From the NCBI GenBank assembly GCA_016713405.1, contig JADJPF010000015.1:21472-85471 (forward strand): a stretch of DNA of 64,000 nt. The letters run 5' to 3'. The stretch's first letter is position 1. Each line of letters begins with the position of its first letter. Shown one piece after another: positions 16,671 through 26,269 of the stretch. A model generated the notes under the pieces. It saw nothing but the letters and a program-made list of their open reading frames with translations. It did no database searches and was not told where the DNA came from. This DNA is from Blastocatellia bacterium (GTDB lineage Bacteria; Acidobacteriota; Blastocatellia; Chloracidobacteriales; JADJPF01). A program made the position numbers and the translations under genes.

Positions 16671-17795
16671 ATGGGTACAATACTTGTTATTGATGATGAT
16701 AAATTTATTACAGAAATAATAGCTAGATTTTTAAATAAGCATAATCATGAAGTATTAAAAGTACATAAAGGTAAAGAAGGTATCAAAATAGCTATAGATA
16801 CATTACCAGATGTTATTTTACTAGATCAAGTAATGCCAGATATTGAAGGCACTGCTGTTTGTGAGACCTTAAAAAATGATGAAAGAACAAAAGATATCCC
16901 AATAGTTTTTGTTACTTCTAAGGTTGAGTTAGATGATCAAGTACAAGCCTTAAGACTAGGAGCGCATGACTATATTTGTAAACCTATTGAGCCAAAAGAG
17001 TTAATTGCTCGTGTTGAGGCTGCTTTAAGGATCAAATATCTTCAAGATCAATTAAAAGATAAGTTACGCATTAGCCAAGAATTAGAAGAAACTCGCCAAC
17101 ATTTACTTGAACAATATATGAATTCTATGTTTGGGCAACTAGCAGAAAGTCTAATGCATGAATTAAATAATCCTTTAATGGCCGTTATTGGACTAGCAGA
17201 GCTAGTAAAAGGACGTGGTTTATCTAGAGACAATCAATTGTTATCCCATATGGAAATGATTAGAGATATGGGATTAAGGGCTAGTGCTAAACTAAATAGT
17301 CTACTCTGTATTGCTAAAGATGAAGGTAGTAGTATAAGTATTGATGTTAATAAAATTGTTAAAGATGTTGTTGAATTAGTAAATGCACATCTTTTAATTG
17401 CAGGTGTGGAGTTAAACTTAATCTTGCAAGATAACATAAAGGAAATTAAAGGTAATCAAAGTCAAATTGCTAGAGCCATACTAGCCTTAATAAATAATGC
17501 TATTGAAGCTACAGAAAAAAGTTCAGATATTAGCAATAAAAAAATTGCTGTTCATACATCACAACTACCAACAGGAGAAGTTAGTATAAAAGTCTATAAT
17601 TTTACAGGACATATTTCTGAAGATATAAAAGAAAAACTGTTCCAACCCTTTTTTACTACCAAAAAGAGTAATTATCATGCAGGTTTAGGATTATATTTTG
17701 TCCAAAATATAGCTAAAGACCATAAAGGTCATATTAATTGGGAAAGTACATTAGAAAATACTTGGTTTGAGGTAGTTTTACCAGTTAATCTATAG
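16671..17795 (+). CDS. Receiver-histidine kinase hybrid
   Basis: Start at ATG 16671, 5 bases after an AAGGA ribosome site; an earlier TTG in frame is unlikely. The product is 374 aa and soluble. Residues 3-120 are a receiver domain (acidic pocket DDD at 8-10, phosphoacceptor Asp52 in LLDQVMPD, Lys in CKPIEPKE). After a helical linker, His163 lies in the HisKA box (ESLMHELNNPL), followed by a HATPase domain with N box ALINNAIEA and G box GLGLYFVQNIA. This order (REC then kinase) is that of cytoplasmic kinases that sense through another kinase's phosphate or a bound partner. There is no sensor domain or membrane anchor. It converges on lepB 20 bases away. Confidence 0.92.
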   Translation: MGTILVIDDDKFITEIIARFLNKHNHEVLKVHKGKEGIKIAIDTLPDVILLDQVMPDIEGTAVCETLKNDERTKDIPIVFVTSKVELDDQVQALRLGAHDYICKPIEPKELIARVEAALRIKYLQDQLKDKLRISQELEETRQHLLEQYMNSMFGQLAESLMHELNNPLMAVIGLAELVKGRGLSRDNQLLSHMEMIRDMGLRASAKLNSLLCIAKDEGSSISIDVNKIVKDVVELVNAHLLIAGVELNLILQDNIKEIKGNQSQIARAILALINNAIEATEKSSDISNKKIAVHTSQLPTGEVSIKVYNFTGHISEDIKEKLFQPFFTTKKSNYHAGLGLYFVQNIAKDHKGHINWESTLENTWFEVVLPVNL

Positions 17796-17814
17796 ACTCA
17801 CGTTTTTATTTAGG

Positions 17815-18855
17815 TTAATCTCCTATAGATCCAATACTATCTAAAGGCCAATAGCGAAATATTGCTTTACCATAAATATATTTCTCTGGTACTAGTCCCC
17901 ATGCACGACTGTCATTAGAAGCATCCCGATTATCTCCCATTACAAAATAATGGTGTTCATCAACTATCCAATAACGATTGGGTATTACGTTAGATGTATA
18001 TTCGGCAGAAAGATAAGGCTCAGGTACATAACTATTATTAATGTATAATTTACCGTTAGTAATACGGATTTCATCCCCAGGCACACCTATTACTCTTTTA
18101 ATAAATGATTGACTTGGGTTTTTTGGATACCAAAAAACTACTATATCTCCTCTATTTATTGACTCAAATTGGTAAATAAATTTATTAATAAAAATCCGTT
18201 CTCCATCATGTAACTTAGGCAACATACTTGTGCCTTCTACTTTTACTGGTTGAATAACAAAAATAACTATCATTAATGCAACAGTAGCAGCAAAAAGAAA
18301 ATCCCTAGTTAAAGATTTAGCCTCACTAAACCAAACTTTAGAACTAGGAGTTTCTTTGTCTAAATTTACTAACTCTATTTGTAAATCATCTGTAGGTAAA
18401 AAACCTTTTAGAGGAGTATTTTTATTAGGGCGAATATAAAGACTTGGCATTGATAACTTTTGTTTTTTAATTGCTTTTTGACTAGAAATAAACAAATCTT
18501 CTTTTGTGCTTTCTTTTAAGGTCAGGGCTATCTGATTATTGATTGTTTGGTTTTCTAACATAGCCTTGCCTAGGGCATCAGCTTCATCTATTTCTGTTAT
18601 TGGCAATGCTTTATCTAAAACTATTTTATCTACTAATAAATTTATAGGTTGATCTAATAAACAAGTTGCTGATTGCAGATCTGTTAAAGGTATTTCAATT
18701 ATATTAGAATTAGTTGTAGATAATACACTTTGAGCATTTTCACTATCTATGTTATTTTTAAGTAAGTTATCGTGTGTAGTAGGATTATGTTTTTCTGTTT
18801 CTAAAGTTGGTTGAAGGTTGTTTTTAACTTGAGTAGTTAGATCTCTATTTTCCAT
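17815..18855 (-). CDS. lepB: Signal peptidase I with long N-terminal extension
   Basis: Cleaves signal peptides from exported proteins at the membrane. The catalytic Ser210 is in VEGTSMLP and Lys253 in FIKRVIGVPGD; box D GDNRDASNDSR and box E GLVPEKYIYGKA are present. A single membrane segment (about 185-203) precedes the catalytic domain. Unusually, about 180 mostly polar residues stand before it, where most family members have few; they are Asn/Thr/Leu-rich and contain a YIRPNKN stretch. The Ser-Lys dyad makes the enzyme call firm; the role of the extension is unknown. It could be a read-through into a longer ORF if a start nearer 18330 is used, but no Met stands close to the membrane segment. 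Confidence 0.93.
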   Translation of the reverse strand: MENRDLTTQVKNNLQPTLETEKHNPTTHDNLLKNNIDSENAQSVLSTTNSNIIEIPLTDLQSATCLLDQPINLLVDKIVLDKALPITEIDEADALGKAMLENQTINNQIALTLKESTKEDLFISSQKAIKKQKLSMPSLYIRPNKNTPLKGFLPTDDLQIELVNLDKETPSSKVWFSEAKSLTRDFLFAATVALMIVIFVIQPVKVEGTSMLPKLHDGERIFINKFIYQFESINRGDIVVFWYPKNPSQSFIKRVIGVPGDEIRITNGKLYINNSYVPEPYLSAEYTSNVIPNRYWIVDEHHYFVMGDNRDASNDSRAWGLVPEKYIYGKAIFRYWPLDSIGSIGD

Positions 18856-19143
18856 AAAATTTTGTTTATTTGAATTTTTAATAATTTGTATTGCTATTTG
18901 AAATTTTCTTTGGCTACAAAATTATAACCTAAATATACTTAGAGCAAAATAATTCTATTGCCTAATAAGTTAGATAAGAAAATTTTGTTTCAAAAAATTT
19001 TTGATTTTTTAAGAACTAAAGCTAATCTTAAAATTATATGGATAATTTAAGCGATTAAGCTCTTGACAGAAAGTAAATAAACAAACTATCTTTACTGTTT
19101 CTGTTTTCAACATACAAATTCTTAACCTAAGTGGAGAAAAACC

Positions 19144-19353
19144 TTGAAAGAGAAAATTCATCCTCAATACAATGTAATTACTGTTAGTTGTTCTTGTGGA
19201 GAACAATTTCAAACTAAATCAACCAAAAAAGAATTAAGACTAGAAATTTGTTCTGCTTGTCACCCTTTTTATACTGGCAAACAAAAGCTAATTGATACTG
19301 CTGGGCGTGTAGATAGATTTAACAAGAAATACGCACGCGCTATGCAAAAATAA
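19144..19353 (+). CDS. rpmE: 50S ribosomal protein L31, zinc-binding type
   Basis: A 69-residue protein with TTG start, supported by GGAG 7 bases upstream and by the usual L31 opening (KEKIHPQYNV). The zinc-binding Cys pairs CSCG and CSACH are kept, so this is the C+ form of L31, part of the large ribosomal subunit near the central protuberance. HPFYTGKQK and DTAGRVDRFNKKY are diagnostic. The order rpmE, DUF1385 gene, prfA is familiar from other bacteria. Confidence 0.95.
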   Translation: MKEKIHPQYNVITVSCSCGEQFQTKSTKKELRLEICSACHPFYTGKQKLIDTAGRVDRFNKKYARAMQK

Positions 19354-19452
19354 GTTACTATAAGCGAGGTTGGAACTGGTGAAATACACGAGAGGAAAAA
19401 TAAATTAATGTCCACTCATCCAACCAAACTAAGCTATATACACTAGCTAACT

Positions 19453-19526
19453 AAAAACCACAATATTAGTCTTAAGTAAAATGCTACTTTGATAGCGTTA
19501 CTTAGGTCTAGTGTTGTGGTTTTTGC
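19453..19526 (+). terminator. Long terminator hairpin between rpmE and the DUF1385 gene
   Basis: AAAAACCACAA (with further pairing ATTAG and CTTAAGTAA) on the left pairs with TTACTTAGG, CTAGT and TTGTGGTTTTT on the right, giving a long interrupted stem ending in T-rich sequence. It lies 100 bases after rpmE. Confidence 0.7.
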
Positions 19527-19558
19527 TTTTAGTTAAGTTTTTTGCAAAGGGAAATTTT

Positions 19559-20656
19559 ATGAAAGAAGAAGAAATTATTGTTGGTGGACAAGCTGTTATT
19601 GAGGGTGTAATGATGCGTGTGCCAAATGCTTATGCTGTGGCTGTACGCCGTCCCGATGGAGAGATAGTTAGCTTACAAGAAAAACTTCCTCAACATAATA
19701 TAAAATTCCCTTTGTTAAAGTTACCTATAGTTAGAGGTAGCGTTACTTTAATACATTCAATGTTACTTGGGGTTAAAGCCTTAACATTTAGTGCTAATGT
19801 AGCAATTGAAGCCGAAGAAATAGCAGCAGGTAAAACGCCAACAAAGAATACTCAAACTACAATTTTTGCTATTTTGCCTGCAATTGGGTTTAATTTACTG
19901 ATTTTTGTCTTTCTACCATTGTTTTTAACAAATCTGATTTTTTTAATGGCACGTGGGGAAAATTTTGAGAAATACCATCAACAAAATTTAATAAACAACC
20001 ATCAAAGCATTGAAAGCCCAAACAACACAGGTACTTGGCAAAATAAAGCTTATGAAACGCTAGAAAAAGTAAAATTTTATGTTCGACCCGTTAGACCATC
20101 TCTACTTTTTAACTTAGTAGATGGTGTAATTCGTATGTTGTTATTTTTAAGTTTTATTACTTTGATTTCTCGAATGGATGATATTAAAAGAGTCTTTCAA
20201 TATCATGGGGCAGAACATAAGGTTGTTTATAATTGGGAATCTGGCAAAGCCTTAACTGTTGAAAACGCTCGTTGTCAACCACGTCAACATCCTCGCTGTG
20301 GTACATCATTCTTAATGATTGTTATGTTAGTAAGTATTATTACTTTTTCTATTATTAAATTTGACACTTTTTTGTTGAATTTTCTAGCTAGAATTTTTTT
20401 AATTCCTTTAGTTGCAGGAGTTTCTTATGAATTTATTCGTTTTTCTGCCCGATGTTTAGCAAACAAAGATGGAAATCTAAAAACTAAAAATGTTTTAGCT
20501 GTAGCGTTATTTCAATTTTTAACTGCTCCAGGGCTTTGGCTACAAAATATTACTACTCAAGAGCCATCTGATGATCAATTGGAAGTAGCTATTTATGCCT
20601 TAAAAAAAGCCTTAGAAGTAGAAAATCCAACTACTCTACAATTAGCCGCAGATTGA
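19559..20656 (+). CDS. DUF1385 (YqhQ-like) membrane protein
   Basis: Start at ATG 19559, preceded by AAGGGA about 7 bases away; the frame upstream is just hydrophobic read-through. The 365-residue product opens with the family signature EEIIVGGQAVIEGVMMR and has RQHPRCGTSFL and YHGAEHKVVYNWE, both DUF1385 hallmarks, with a conserved His/Cys set that may bind metal. About four membrane segments are seen (near 95-115, 190, 255-275, 280-295). The biochemical role of DUF1385 is not settled. The gene stands just before prfA, as in many genomes. Confidence 0.92.
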   Translation: MKEEEIIVGGQAVIEGVMMRVPNAYAVAVRRPDGEIVSLQEKLPQHNIKFPLLKLPIVRGSVTLIHSMLLGVKALTFSANVAIEAEEIAAGKTPTKNTQTTIFAILPAIGFNLLIFVFLPLFLTNLIFLMARGENFEKYHQQNLINNHQSIESPNNTGTWQNKAYETLEKVKFYVRPVRPSLLFNLVDGVIRMLLFLSFITLISRMDDIKRVFQYHGAEHKVVYNWESGKALTVENARCQPRQHPRCGTSFLMIVMLVSIITFSIIKFDTFLLNFLARIFLIPLVAGVSYEFIRFSARCLANKDGNLKTKNVLAVALFQFLTAPGLWLQNITTQEPSDDQLEVAIYALKKALEVENPTTLQLAAD

Positions 20657-20723
20657 TATTAGAAAGCTAAAACACTCAACGGATTGCTTAATAAAATTTA
20701 CTTGAGATTATAGAGGCAAAGTT

Positions 20724-21800
20724 ATGTTTGAAAAATTAGCGTCAATAGAAAATAAATATGAAGAATTAGCTCAACAAATGAGCGACCAAGAAATTTTGTC
20801 TGACCCTAGTCGTTACACAAAAATTGCTAAACAACATCGTGACTTAACAGAAGTTGTTAATAAATATCGTATTTATAAAACTTCTTTAGATGAATTGGAA
20901 CAAGCCAATGAACTCTTAAGAGAGTGTGACGATCCAGAAATGCGAGCCTTAGCTAGAGAAGAAGTTGGTAGTGAAGAAAAAAGACTTTCTCAGACAGAAG
21001 AAGAATTAAAAGTATTACTACTACCAAAAGACCCAAATGATGATAAAAACGTGTTGTTAGAAGTTCGTGCTGGCACAGGTGGCGACGAAGCTGCGCTTTT
21101 TGCAGCAGAAATTTTCCGTATGTATGCCCGTTATGCTGAACGTCACGGATGGAAGCTAACAGTTTTAGATTCTTCTGAAACAGGTATTGGGGGGCTTAAA
21201 GAAGCTGTAGCAATGATTGAAGGCGATAAAGTTTATTCTAAGCTTAAACATGAATCAGGTGTTCATCGTGTTCAACGTGTTCCACAAACGGAAAGCTCTG
21301 GGCGTATTCATACTTCTGCTGTAACAGTTGCTGTTTTACCTGAAGCAGAAGACGTTGATGTTCATATAGATATGAAAGATCTAAGAATTGATACTTTTTG
21401 CTCTTCTGGGCCAGGGGGTCAATCAGTAAATACTACATATTCTGCTGTAAGACTTACTCATATTCCTACTAACACCGTAGTTTCTTGTCAGGATGAAAAA
21501 TCTCAAATTAAAAATAGAGAAAAAGCTATGCGAGTTCTACGCTCTCGTTTGTTAGAAGTTGAGCGACAAAAACAACAAGATGCAATCTCTGCTGAAAGAA
21601 AGCAACAAGTTGGCTCAGGTGATCGTAGCGAGAAAATTCGTACCTATAATTTTAAGGATAACCGAGTTTCAGACCATCGAATTGGTTACACTGTTCATCA
21701 ATTGGATATGTTTATGGATGGAGAAATCGGAGATCTAATCCAAGCACTTATTACTTATTATCAAGCAGAAAAACTACGTCAACAAGCTGAAGCAGCCTAA
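20724..21800 (+). CDS. prfA: Peptide chain release factor 1
   Basis: Recognises UAA and UAG stop codons and triggers peptidyl-tRNA hydrolysis. The 358-residue length is normal. The catalytic GGQ is G231-G232-Q233 in SSGPGGQSVNTTYSAVRLTH; the codon-reading region carries RVPQTESSGRIHTSA, where the release-factor-1 tripeptide is PQT rather than the commoner PAT, PxT being kept. The N-terminal domain is helical. The C-terminal KIRTYNFKDNRVSDHRIGYT is also typical. No prmC methylase follows; the next gene is unrelated. AGGCAAAG precedes the ATG. Confidence 0.97.
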   Translation: MFEKLASIENKYEELAQQMSDQEILSDPSRYTKIAKQHRDLTEVVNKYRIYKTSLDELEQANELLRECDDPEMRALAREEVGSEEKRLSQTEEELKVLLLPKDPNDDKNVLLEVRAGTGGDEAALFAAEIFRMYARYAERHGWKLTVLDSSETGIGGLKEAVAMIEGDKVYSKLKHESGVHRVQRVPQTESSGRIHTSAVTVAVLPEAEDVDVHIDMKDLRIDTFCSSGPGGQSVNTTYSAVRLTHIPTNTVVSCQDEKSQIKNREKAMRVLRSRLLEVERQKQQDAISAERKQQVGSGDRSEKIRTYNFKDNRVSDHRIGYTVHQLDMFMDGEIGDLIQALITYYQAEKLRQQAEAA

Positions 21801-21892
21801 ACAAATTAATATAAATGTTTAGAAATTGGCTAAAAGCTGTGTAAAGTATTTAGGCAATTTTAAGTATTCATACTTGTAAGCTATGCTAAAGA

Positions 21893-21924
21893 ATAAAACC
21901 TGCTAACACAGGTTTTATTTTTTT
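21893..21924 (+). terminator. Rho-independent terminator of prfA
   Basis: ATAAAACCTG pairs with CAGGTTTTAT around a 5-base loop, followed by a run of seven T. Confidence 0.88.
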
Positions 21925-22051
21925 ATAAAAAAGGCAAAATTATCTAAAATTTACACTTTCGCCAGTAAATTTCCAAACTTGTAAATAAGTGATTAAGTCT
22001 AATGAGGCAAATGAGCAAACCAATAAGAAAAAATTTAGGAGGCTCGAAAAG

Positions 22052-23251
22052 ATGCGCTTAATTATTTGCTTTTTTTTATTATTTTTAACTTTAACTTGGA
22101 GCAATGTTGCTTTAGCTCAAACTCAAACAAACACACCTGCTACAACTCAAGCCAATCCTAGGATTTTAGGCGAAGTGAAAGAAATTAATAAACAACAAAA
22201 CTATTTAACAATTAAAACTCCTAATGGAGAATTTCGCGTTAATGTAGCAAGTAATGTTGTTTGTAAACGTGTTGCTCCTGATGCAAAAACTCTGGATGGA
22301 GCAGAAGAAATTACTTTTACTGATATTATGGCTGGAGATCGTGTCTGGGCTAGAAATACTACTGCCGAAACTACACCAAATTCAGTACAAGCTAAACAAC
22401 TTGTTTTAATGAGTGCTACTTCTATTGCTGAGCGTAATCGCCAAGAAAGAGATAGTTGGCAACGTAGGGGGGTTGTTGGTGAAATTACTGAGATAAATTC
22501 AACTACCAAAGAAGCTACAGTGAAGTTAAGAAATGGAAGCACTATGGTAGTAACAGTTACCCCTCAAGCAGATGTTCGCCGCTATCCCCCAGGATCAGTT
22601 GAGTTTACAGATTCTAAACCAATAAGTTTTGAAGAAATTAAAATAGGGGACACTATTTTTGGACGTGGTGAGCGTAGCGAAGATGGAAAGAATTTTCGTG
22701 CAGAAATGCTAATTACAGGTGATGTTCCTCGTCCAACTTTTGGGCAAATTGTTTCTATCAACTTAGAAAAACAAGAAATTATAGTAAGAGGCCAAGGACA
22801 AGAAACCCTCATACAAGTAACTGCACAAACTCTTCTACGTAATATGCCAGAAAATCTAGGTGGCCCAGCGGCTACAGACCCAAATAGACCTCCAAGAACA
22901 AATAACCCAGATCAAACTAATCAAACTAACCAAGTTAATCAAACTAACCAAGCTAACCAAGCTAATGCTACTGGGCAAAGTCCAAATCCTGCTCGTCGGG
23001 AAGGTTTTCAAGGTGGGCGAGGTGGTATGTTTAACCCTAATGAAATGATAGAAAGACTACGTAATGCACCAGCAATACAATTAACAGATCTAAAAGCAGG
23101 AGAATTTATTGTTGTTAACGGGCCAAAACTAGAAGATGGTAAATCTATTAAGGCTTTATTTTTGGTTAAATTACGCATTCCTACCAATAATCAAAATACC
23201 CCCGCAATTAGTCCTAATGGCGGTGGCTTTGGGGAAATAGGGCCACAATAA
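22052..23251 (+). CDS. Exported DUF5666-type protein
   Basis: Start at ATG 22052, 9 bases after AGGAGG; an earlier start would carry that site. Product 399 aa. Residues 1-22 are a signal peptide (LIICFFLLFLTLTWSNVALAQ). Three beta-barrel-like units follow, each with GE/GQ-I-x-x-I near its start (GEVKEINKQQNYLTI, GEITEINSTTKEATV, GQIVSINLEKQEIIV), fitting the DUF5666 OB-fold family. Between the third unit and the C-terminal part is a low-complexity Asn/Gln/Thr repeat (TNQTNQVNQTNQ, about 288-310), then a Gly/Arg-rich stretch. It lies 13 bases upstream of the outer-membrane receptor and is surely co-transcribed, so it may act in the periplasm with that receptor. Function unknown. Confidence 0.75.
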   Translation: MRLIICFFLLFLTLTWSNVALAQTQTNTPATTQANPRILGEVKEINKQQNYLTIKTPNGEFRVNVASNVVCKRVAPDAKTLDGAEEITFTDIMAGDRVWARNTTAETTPNSVQAKQLVLMSATSIAERNRQERDSWQRRGVVGEITEINSTTKEATVKLRNGSTMVVTVTPQADVRRYPPGSVEFTDSKPISFEEIKIGDTIFGRGERSEDGKNFRAEMLITGDVPRPTFGQIVSINLEKQEIIVRGQGQETLIQVTAQTLLRNMPENLGGPAATDPNRPPRTNNPDQTNQTNQVNQTNQANQANATGQSPNPARREGFQGGRGGMFNPNEMIERLRNAPAIQLTDLKAGEFIVVNGPKLEDGKSIKALFLVKLRIPTNNQNTPAISPNGGGFGEIGPQ

Positions 23252-23264
23252 AGGGGGGTTAAAA

Positions 23265-26210
23265 ATGAAAAAATTAAGTAAATGGAAAAGAGAATTTTTC
23301 CTAAATTGCTGTTTAGAAATTGCTAGGTTAGTTGGTATGGTTGGGCTTACTTTTTGTTTAGTTTCCACAAGTTATGCACAATCTAAGCAAAATACTAAGT
23401 TAAAAGGACAGGTTTTAGATGAATCTGGGGCAAGTTTAGCTGGTGCAGAAGTTACATTAACTGAGGTTAATGGTAAAACTACTCAAACTGTTTCTTCTGA
23501 AAAAGGAGACTTTGAATTTTCAAGAGTTGATTTTGGTACTTACACTCTAACTGTTTATGTACCAGGCTTTACTGTTTATGAAAGTTCAACTTTTAGCGTT
23601 GGAAATACTTCTCTTACACCTTTAGAAGTTCGTCTTGCTGTAGCTGCTGTAACAGAACAAGTTACAGTAGATTCTAGCTCTCCTGTTAGTCTTTCTTCAG
23701 AAAATAATGCTACAGCAATAGTATTAAAAGAAAAAGATTTAGAATCGTTACCAGAAGATCCAGATGAACTAGCTAGCGCGTTACAAGAATTAGCAGGCCC
23801 GGCTGCTGGCCCAAATGGAGCGCAACTTTTTGTTGATGGTTTTAACGGTCTTCGTGTTCCTCCAAAAGGCTCTATTAGGGAAATTCGTATTAATTCTAAT
23901 CCTTTTTCTGCTGAATATGACCGTCTTGGTTTTGGGCGAATTGAAATTTTAACTAAGCCTGGACTTGATAAATTACATGGTGAAACTTTCTTTAATTTTA
24001 ATGATGAAAGTCTTAATGCTCGCAATGCTTTTGCTCCTTTTCGCGCACCGCTTCAAATAAGACGTTTTGGAGGTAATTTATCTGGAGCAATTAAGCCTAA
24101 AAAAGCTTCATTTTTCTTGGATTTTGAACGTCGAGAAACAGACGAAAATACTTCAATTAATGCCACTATTTTAGATAACAACCTTTTTGCTGTTCCTTTT
24201 TCTGATGTAATCTTAACTCCTCAAAGGTTTACTACTTTTTCAACTCGTGTAGATTATCAACTAGATCAAAAGACTACTCTTGTAGGACGTTATAGCTTTA
24301 CAGATATTAGTAGACAAAATCAAGGAATAGGTAATTTTGCTTTAGATTCTCGCGGTTTTGATAGCACGATTCGTAATAATGTACTAAACTTTACTGCCAC
24401 AACAATTATTAGTCCTAAAGTCATTAATGAAATACGTTTGCAGATGACTCGGCAATCATCTACAAGTCAAGGGGATAATTCCACGCCTTCGCTTAATGTT
24501 TTAGGGGCATTTTCTGGAGGAGGTGCGCAAGTAGGGCTTAATCGTCGAACAGAAGATAGTTTTGAGTTACAAGATTATATTTCTTATGCCTTAAGTACTC
24601 ATACCTTAAAAACAGGTGTAAGGCTTCGTGGAACTAGAATAACTACCAGCAACACAGAAAATTTTGGAGGAAGCTATAGTTTTGCTGGTGATGTTAATCG
24701 TGATCCAATTACAGGATTACCCGTAGGTGGGACAATTACTAGTTTAGAGCATTTTCGCCGTACTTTATTGGGTTTGCCTGGTTATCGTCCTTCTCAATTT
24801 TCTGTTAATTCAGGAGATCCTTTTGTTTCTGTCAATCAATATGATGTAGGGCTTTTTGTACAGGATGAATGGAAAGCAAAACAAAATCTAACGGTTTCTT
24901 TGGGCCTACGTTATGAAGCACAAACAAATCTAAATGCAAAATATAATTTTGCTCCACGCATTGCTGTTGCTTATGCTCCTCGTTCAGGTGCCAACAATTC
25001 AGCCAACAAGCTAGCAACTGTAATTCGCGGAGGTTTTGGCATTTTTTATGATCGGTTTAGTGAGGGTTTTACTTTAGAATCCCGTCGCTTAGATGGAAAT
25101 CATATTACCCAATTTATCGCTACTAATCCTGACTTTTTTCCAAATATTCCTGATCTTTCTAGTTTGACAGCATTAAGACCTATTCGCCGTCAAATTGAGC
25201 CTAATTTGGAATCTCCTTATGTAATGCAATTTGCTTTAGGAGTGGAACAACAACTTCCTTATCAATTAGTTACAACGGTAAATTACTTATTTGCTCGTGG
25301 TAATCATCTTTTACGCTCACGTAATATAAACGCGCCGTTGCCAGGCACTTTTACTGGTATTCCTGGGTCAGGCATTCGCCCACTAGGAAATATTGGAGAT
25401 ATTTATCTTTATGAAGCAAGTGGGATTTCTAAAATGCACCAACTACGAGTTGGACTTTCACGTCGATTAGGGCGGGTTAGTTTCTTTTCTAGTTATGCTT
25501 ATACAAAAGCTGATACTGATGCAAATGGAGCAAATGATTTTCCTGCTAATAGTTTTAATCTAGCTCCTGAATATGGAAGAAGTTCTTTACAAGTAAGCCA
25601 TCAAGTATTTTTAGGTAGTACAATCACCGCACCTTATGGAATTAGAGTCAATCCTTTTTTAATAATTCGTTCAGGTCGTCCATTTGATATTACCACTGGG
25701 CGAGACAATAATGGGGATACTCGTTTTACTGATCGCCCCTCTTTAGTTGCACCAGGAACACCTGGCAGTATTACAACAGAATTTGGCACTTTTAACCCAA
25801 ACCCTAGACATGGTGAGCAAATTATCACACCAAATTTAGGTGATGGGCCAGGTTTTGCATCCTTAAACTTGTCTTTAAGTCGCACTTTTAGCTTTGGTAC
25901 TAAGCAAGCTGATGCAAATACTCAAGTTAGTGGCGGTGGAGGCCCAGTTGCAGGTGGTTTTGGTGGTGTGGCAGGTCGTGGAGGCCCGGGTGGTGGACGT
26001 GGTGGCGGTGGACGTGGCCCAGGTGGATTTGGTGATGCAGGAGATGGTAATAAACGCTTTAATATGGTACTTACATTTAGAGCCTCTAATTTATTTAATC
26101 GTACTAACTTAGGGGGTTTTACAGGTTCTCTAGGTTCACCAATTTTTGGGACTGCTAATTTTGCTAGTGAAGCAAGACGAATTGAAATGCAGATGCGCTT
26201 CCGCTTCTAA
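23265..26210 (+). CDS. Oar-like TonB-dependent receptor with carboxypeptidase-regulatory domain
   Basis: A 981-residue outer-membrane protein. A signal peptide (to about residue 38, STSYAQ) is followed by a carboxypeptidase-regulatory Ig-like domain (KLKGQVLDESGASLAGAEV to VPGFTVYE, about 45-110), a plug-like region (LPEDPDELASALQELAGP to IEILTKPG, about 160-230) and a beta-barrel ending in RFRF with a terminal Phe, as expected for outer-membrane insertion. A Gly-rich loop (about 890-925, mostly GG, RG and GP) sits before the last strands. Such Oar-like receptors are numerous in Acidobacteriota; the ligand is unknown. AAGGGGGG serves as ribosome site. It is the second gene of the operon that starts with the DUF5666 protein. 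Confidence 0.9.
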   Translation: MKKLSKWKREFFLNCCLEIARLVGMVGLTFCLVSTSYAQSKQNTKLKGQVLDESGASLAGAEVTLTEVNGKTTQTVSSEKGDFEFSRVDFGTYTLTVYVPGFTVYESSTFSVGNTSLTPLEVRLAVAAVTEQVTVDSSSPVSLSSENNATAIVLKEKDLESLPEDPDELASALQELAGPAAGPNGAQLFVDGFNGLRVPPKGSIREIRINSNPFSAEYDRLGFGRIEILTKPGLDKLHGETFFNFNDESLNARNAFAPFRAPLQIRRFGGNLSGAIKPKKASFFLDFERRETDENTSINATILDNNLFAVPFSDVILTPQRFTTFSTRVDYQLDQKTTLVGRYSFTDISRQNQGIGNFALDSRGFDSTIRNNVLNFTATTIISPKVINEIRLQMTRQSSTSQGDNSTPSLNVLGAFSGGGAQVGLNRRTEDSFELQDYISYALSTHTLKTGVRLRGTRITTSNTENFGGSYSFAGDVNRDPITGLPVGGTITSLEHFRRTLLGLPGYRPSQFSVNSGDPFVSVNQYDVGLFVQDEWKAKQNLTVSLGLRYEAQTNLNAKYNFAPRIAVAYAPRSGANNSANKLATVIRGGFGIFYDRFSEGFTLESRRLDGNHITQFIATNPDFFPNIPDLSSLTALRPIRRQIEPNLESPYVMQFALGVEQQLPYQLVTTVNYLFARGNHLLRSRNINAPLPGTFTGIPGSGIRPLGNIGDIYLYEASGISKMHQLRVGLSRRLGRVSFFSSYAYTKADTDANGANDFPANSFNLAPEYGRSSLQVSHQVFLGSTITAPYGIRVNPFLIIRSGRPFDITTGRDNNGDTRFTDRPSLVAPGTPGSITTEFGTFNPNPRHGEQIITPNLGDGPGFASLNLSLSRTFSFGTKQADANTQVSGGGGPVAGGFGGVAGRGGPGGGRGGGGRGPGGFGDAGDGNKRFNMVLTFRASNLFNRTNLGGFTGSLGSPIFGTANFASEARRIEMQMRFRF

Positions 26211-26235
26211 TAAGTTTTACTGGGTTTCTTAACTT

Positions 26236-26269
26236 AAAATAGCCAGACTAAAACTAGTCTGGCTATTTT
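26236..26269 (+). terminator. Rho-independent terminator after the TonB-dependent receptor
   Basis: A perfect 15-bp stem (AAAATAGCCAGACTA with TAGTCTGGCTATTTT) with a 4-base loop, 25 bases after the stop codon. Confidence 0.92.

Noticed and set aside
19354..19452. Small RNA between rpmE and its terminator
   Set aside because: A GGTTGGA/TCCAACC pairing can be drawn, but it is weak, with no promoter or conserved element visible.
22860..23048. Separate Lys/Leu-rich small protein in another frame
   Set aside because: It is the out-of-frame shadow of the Asn/Gln/Thr repeat in the DUF5666 gene.
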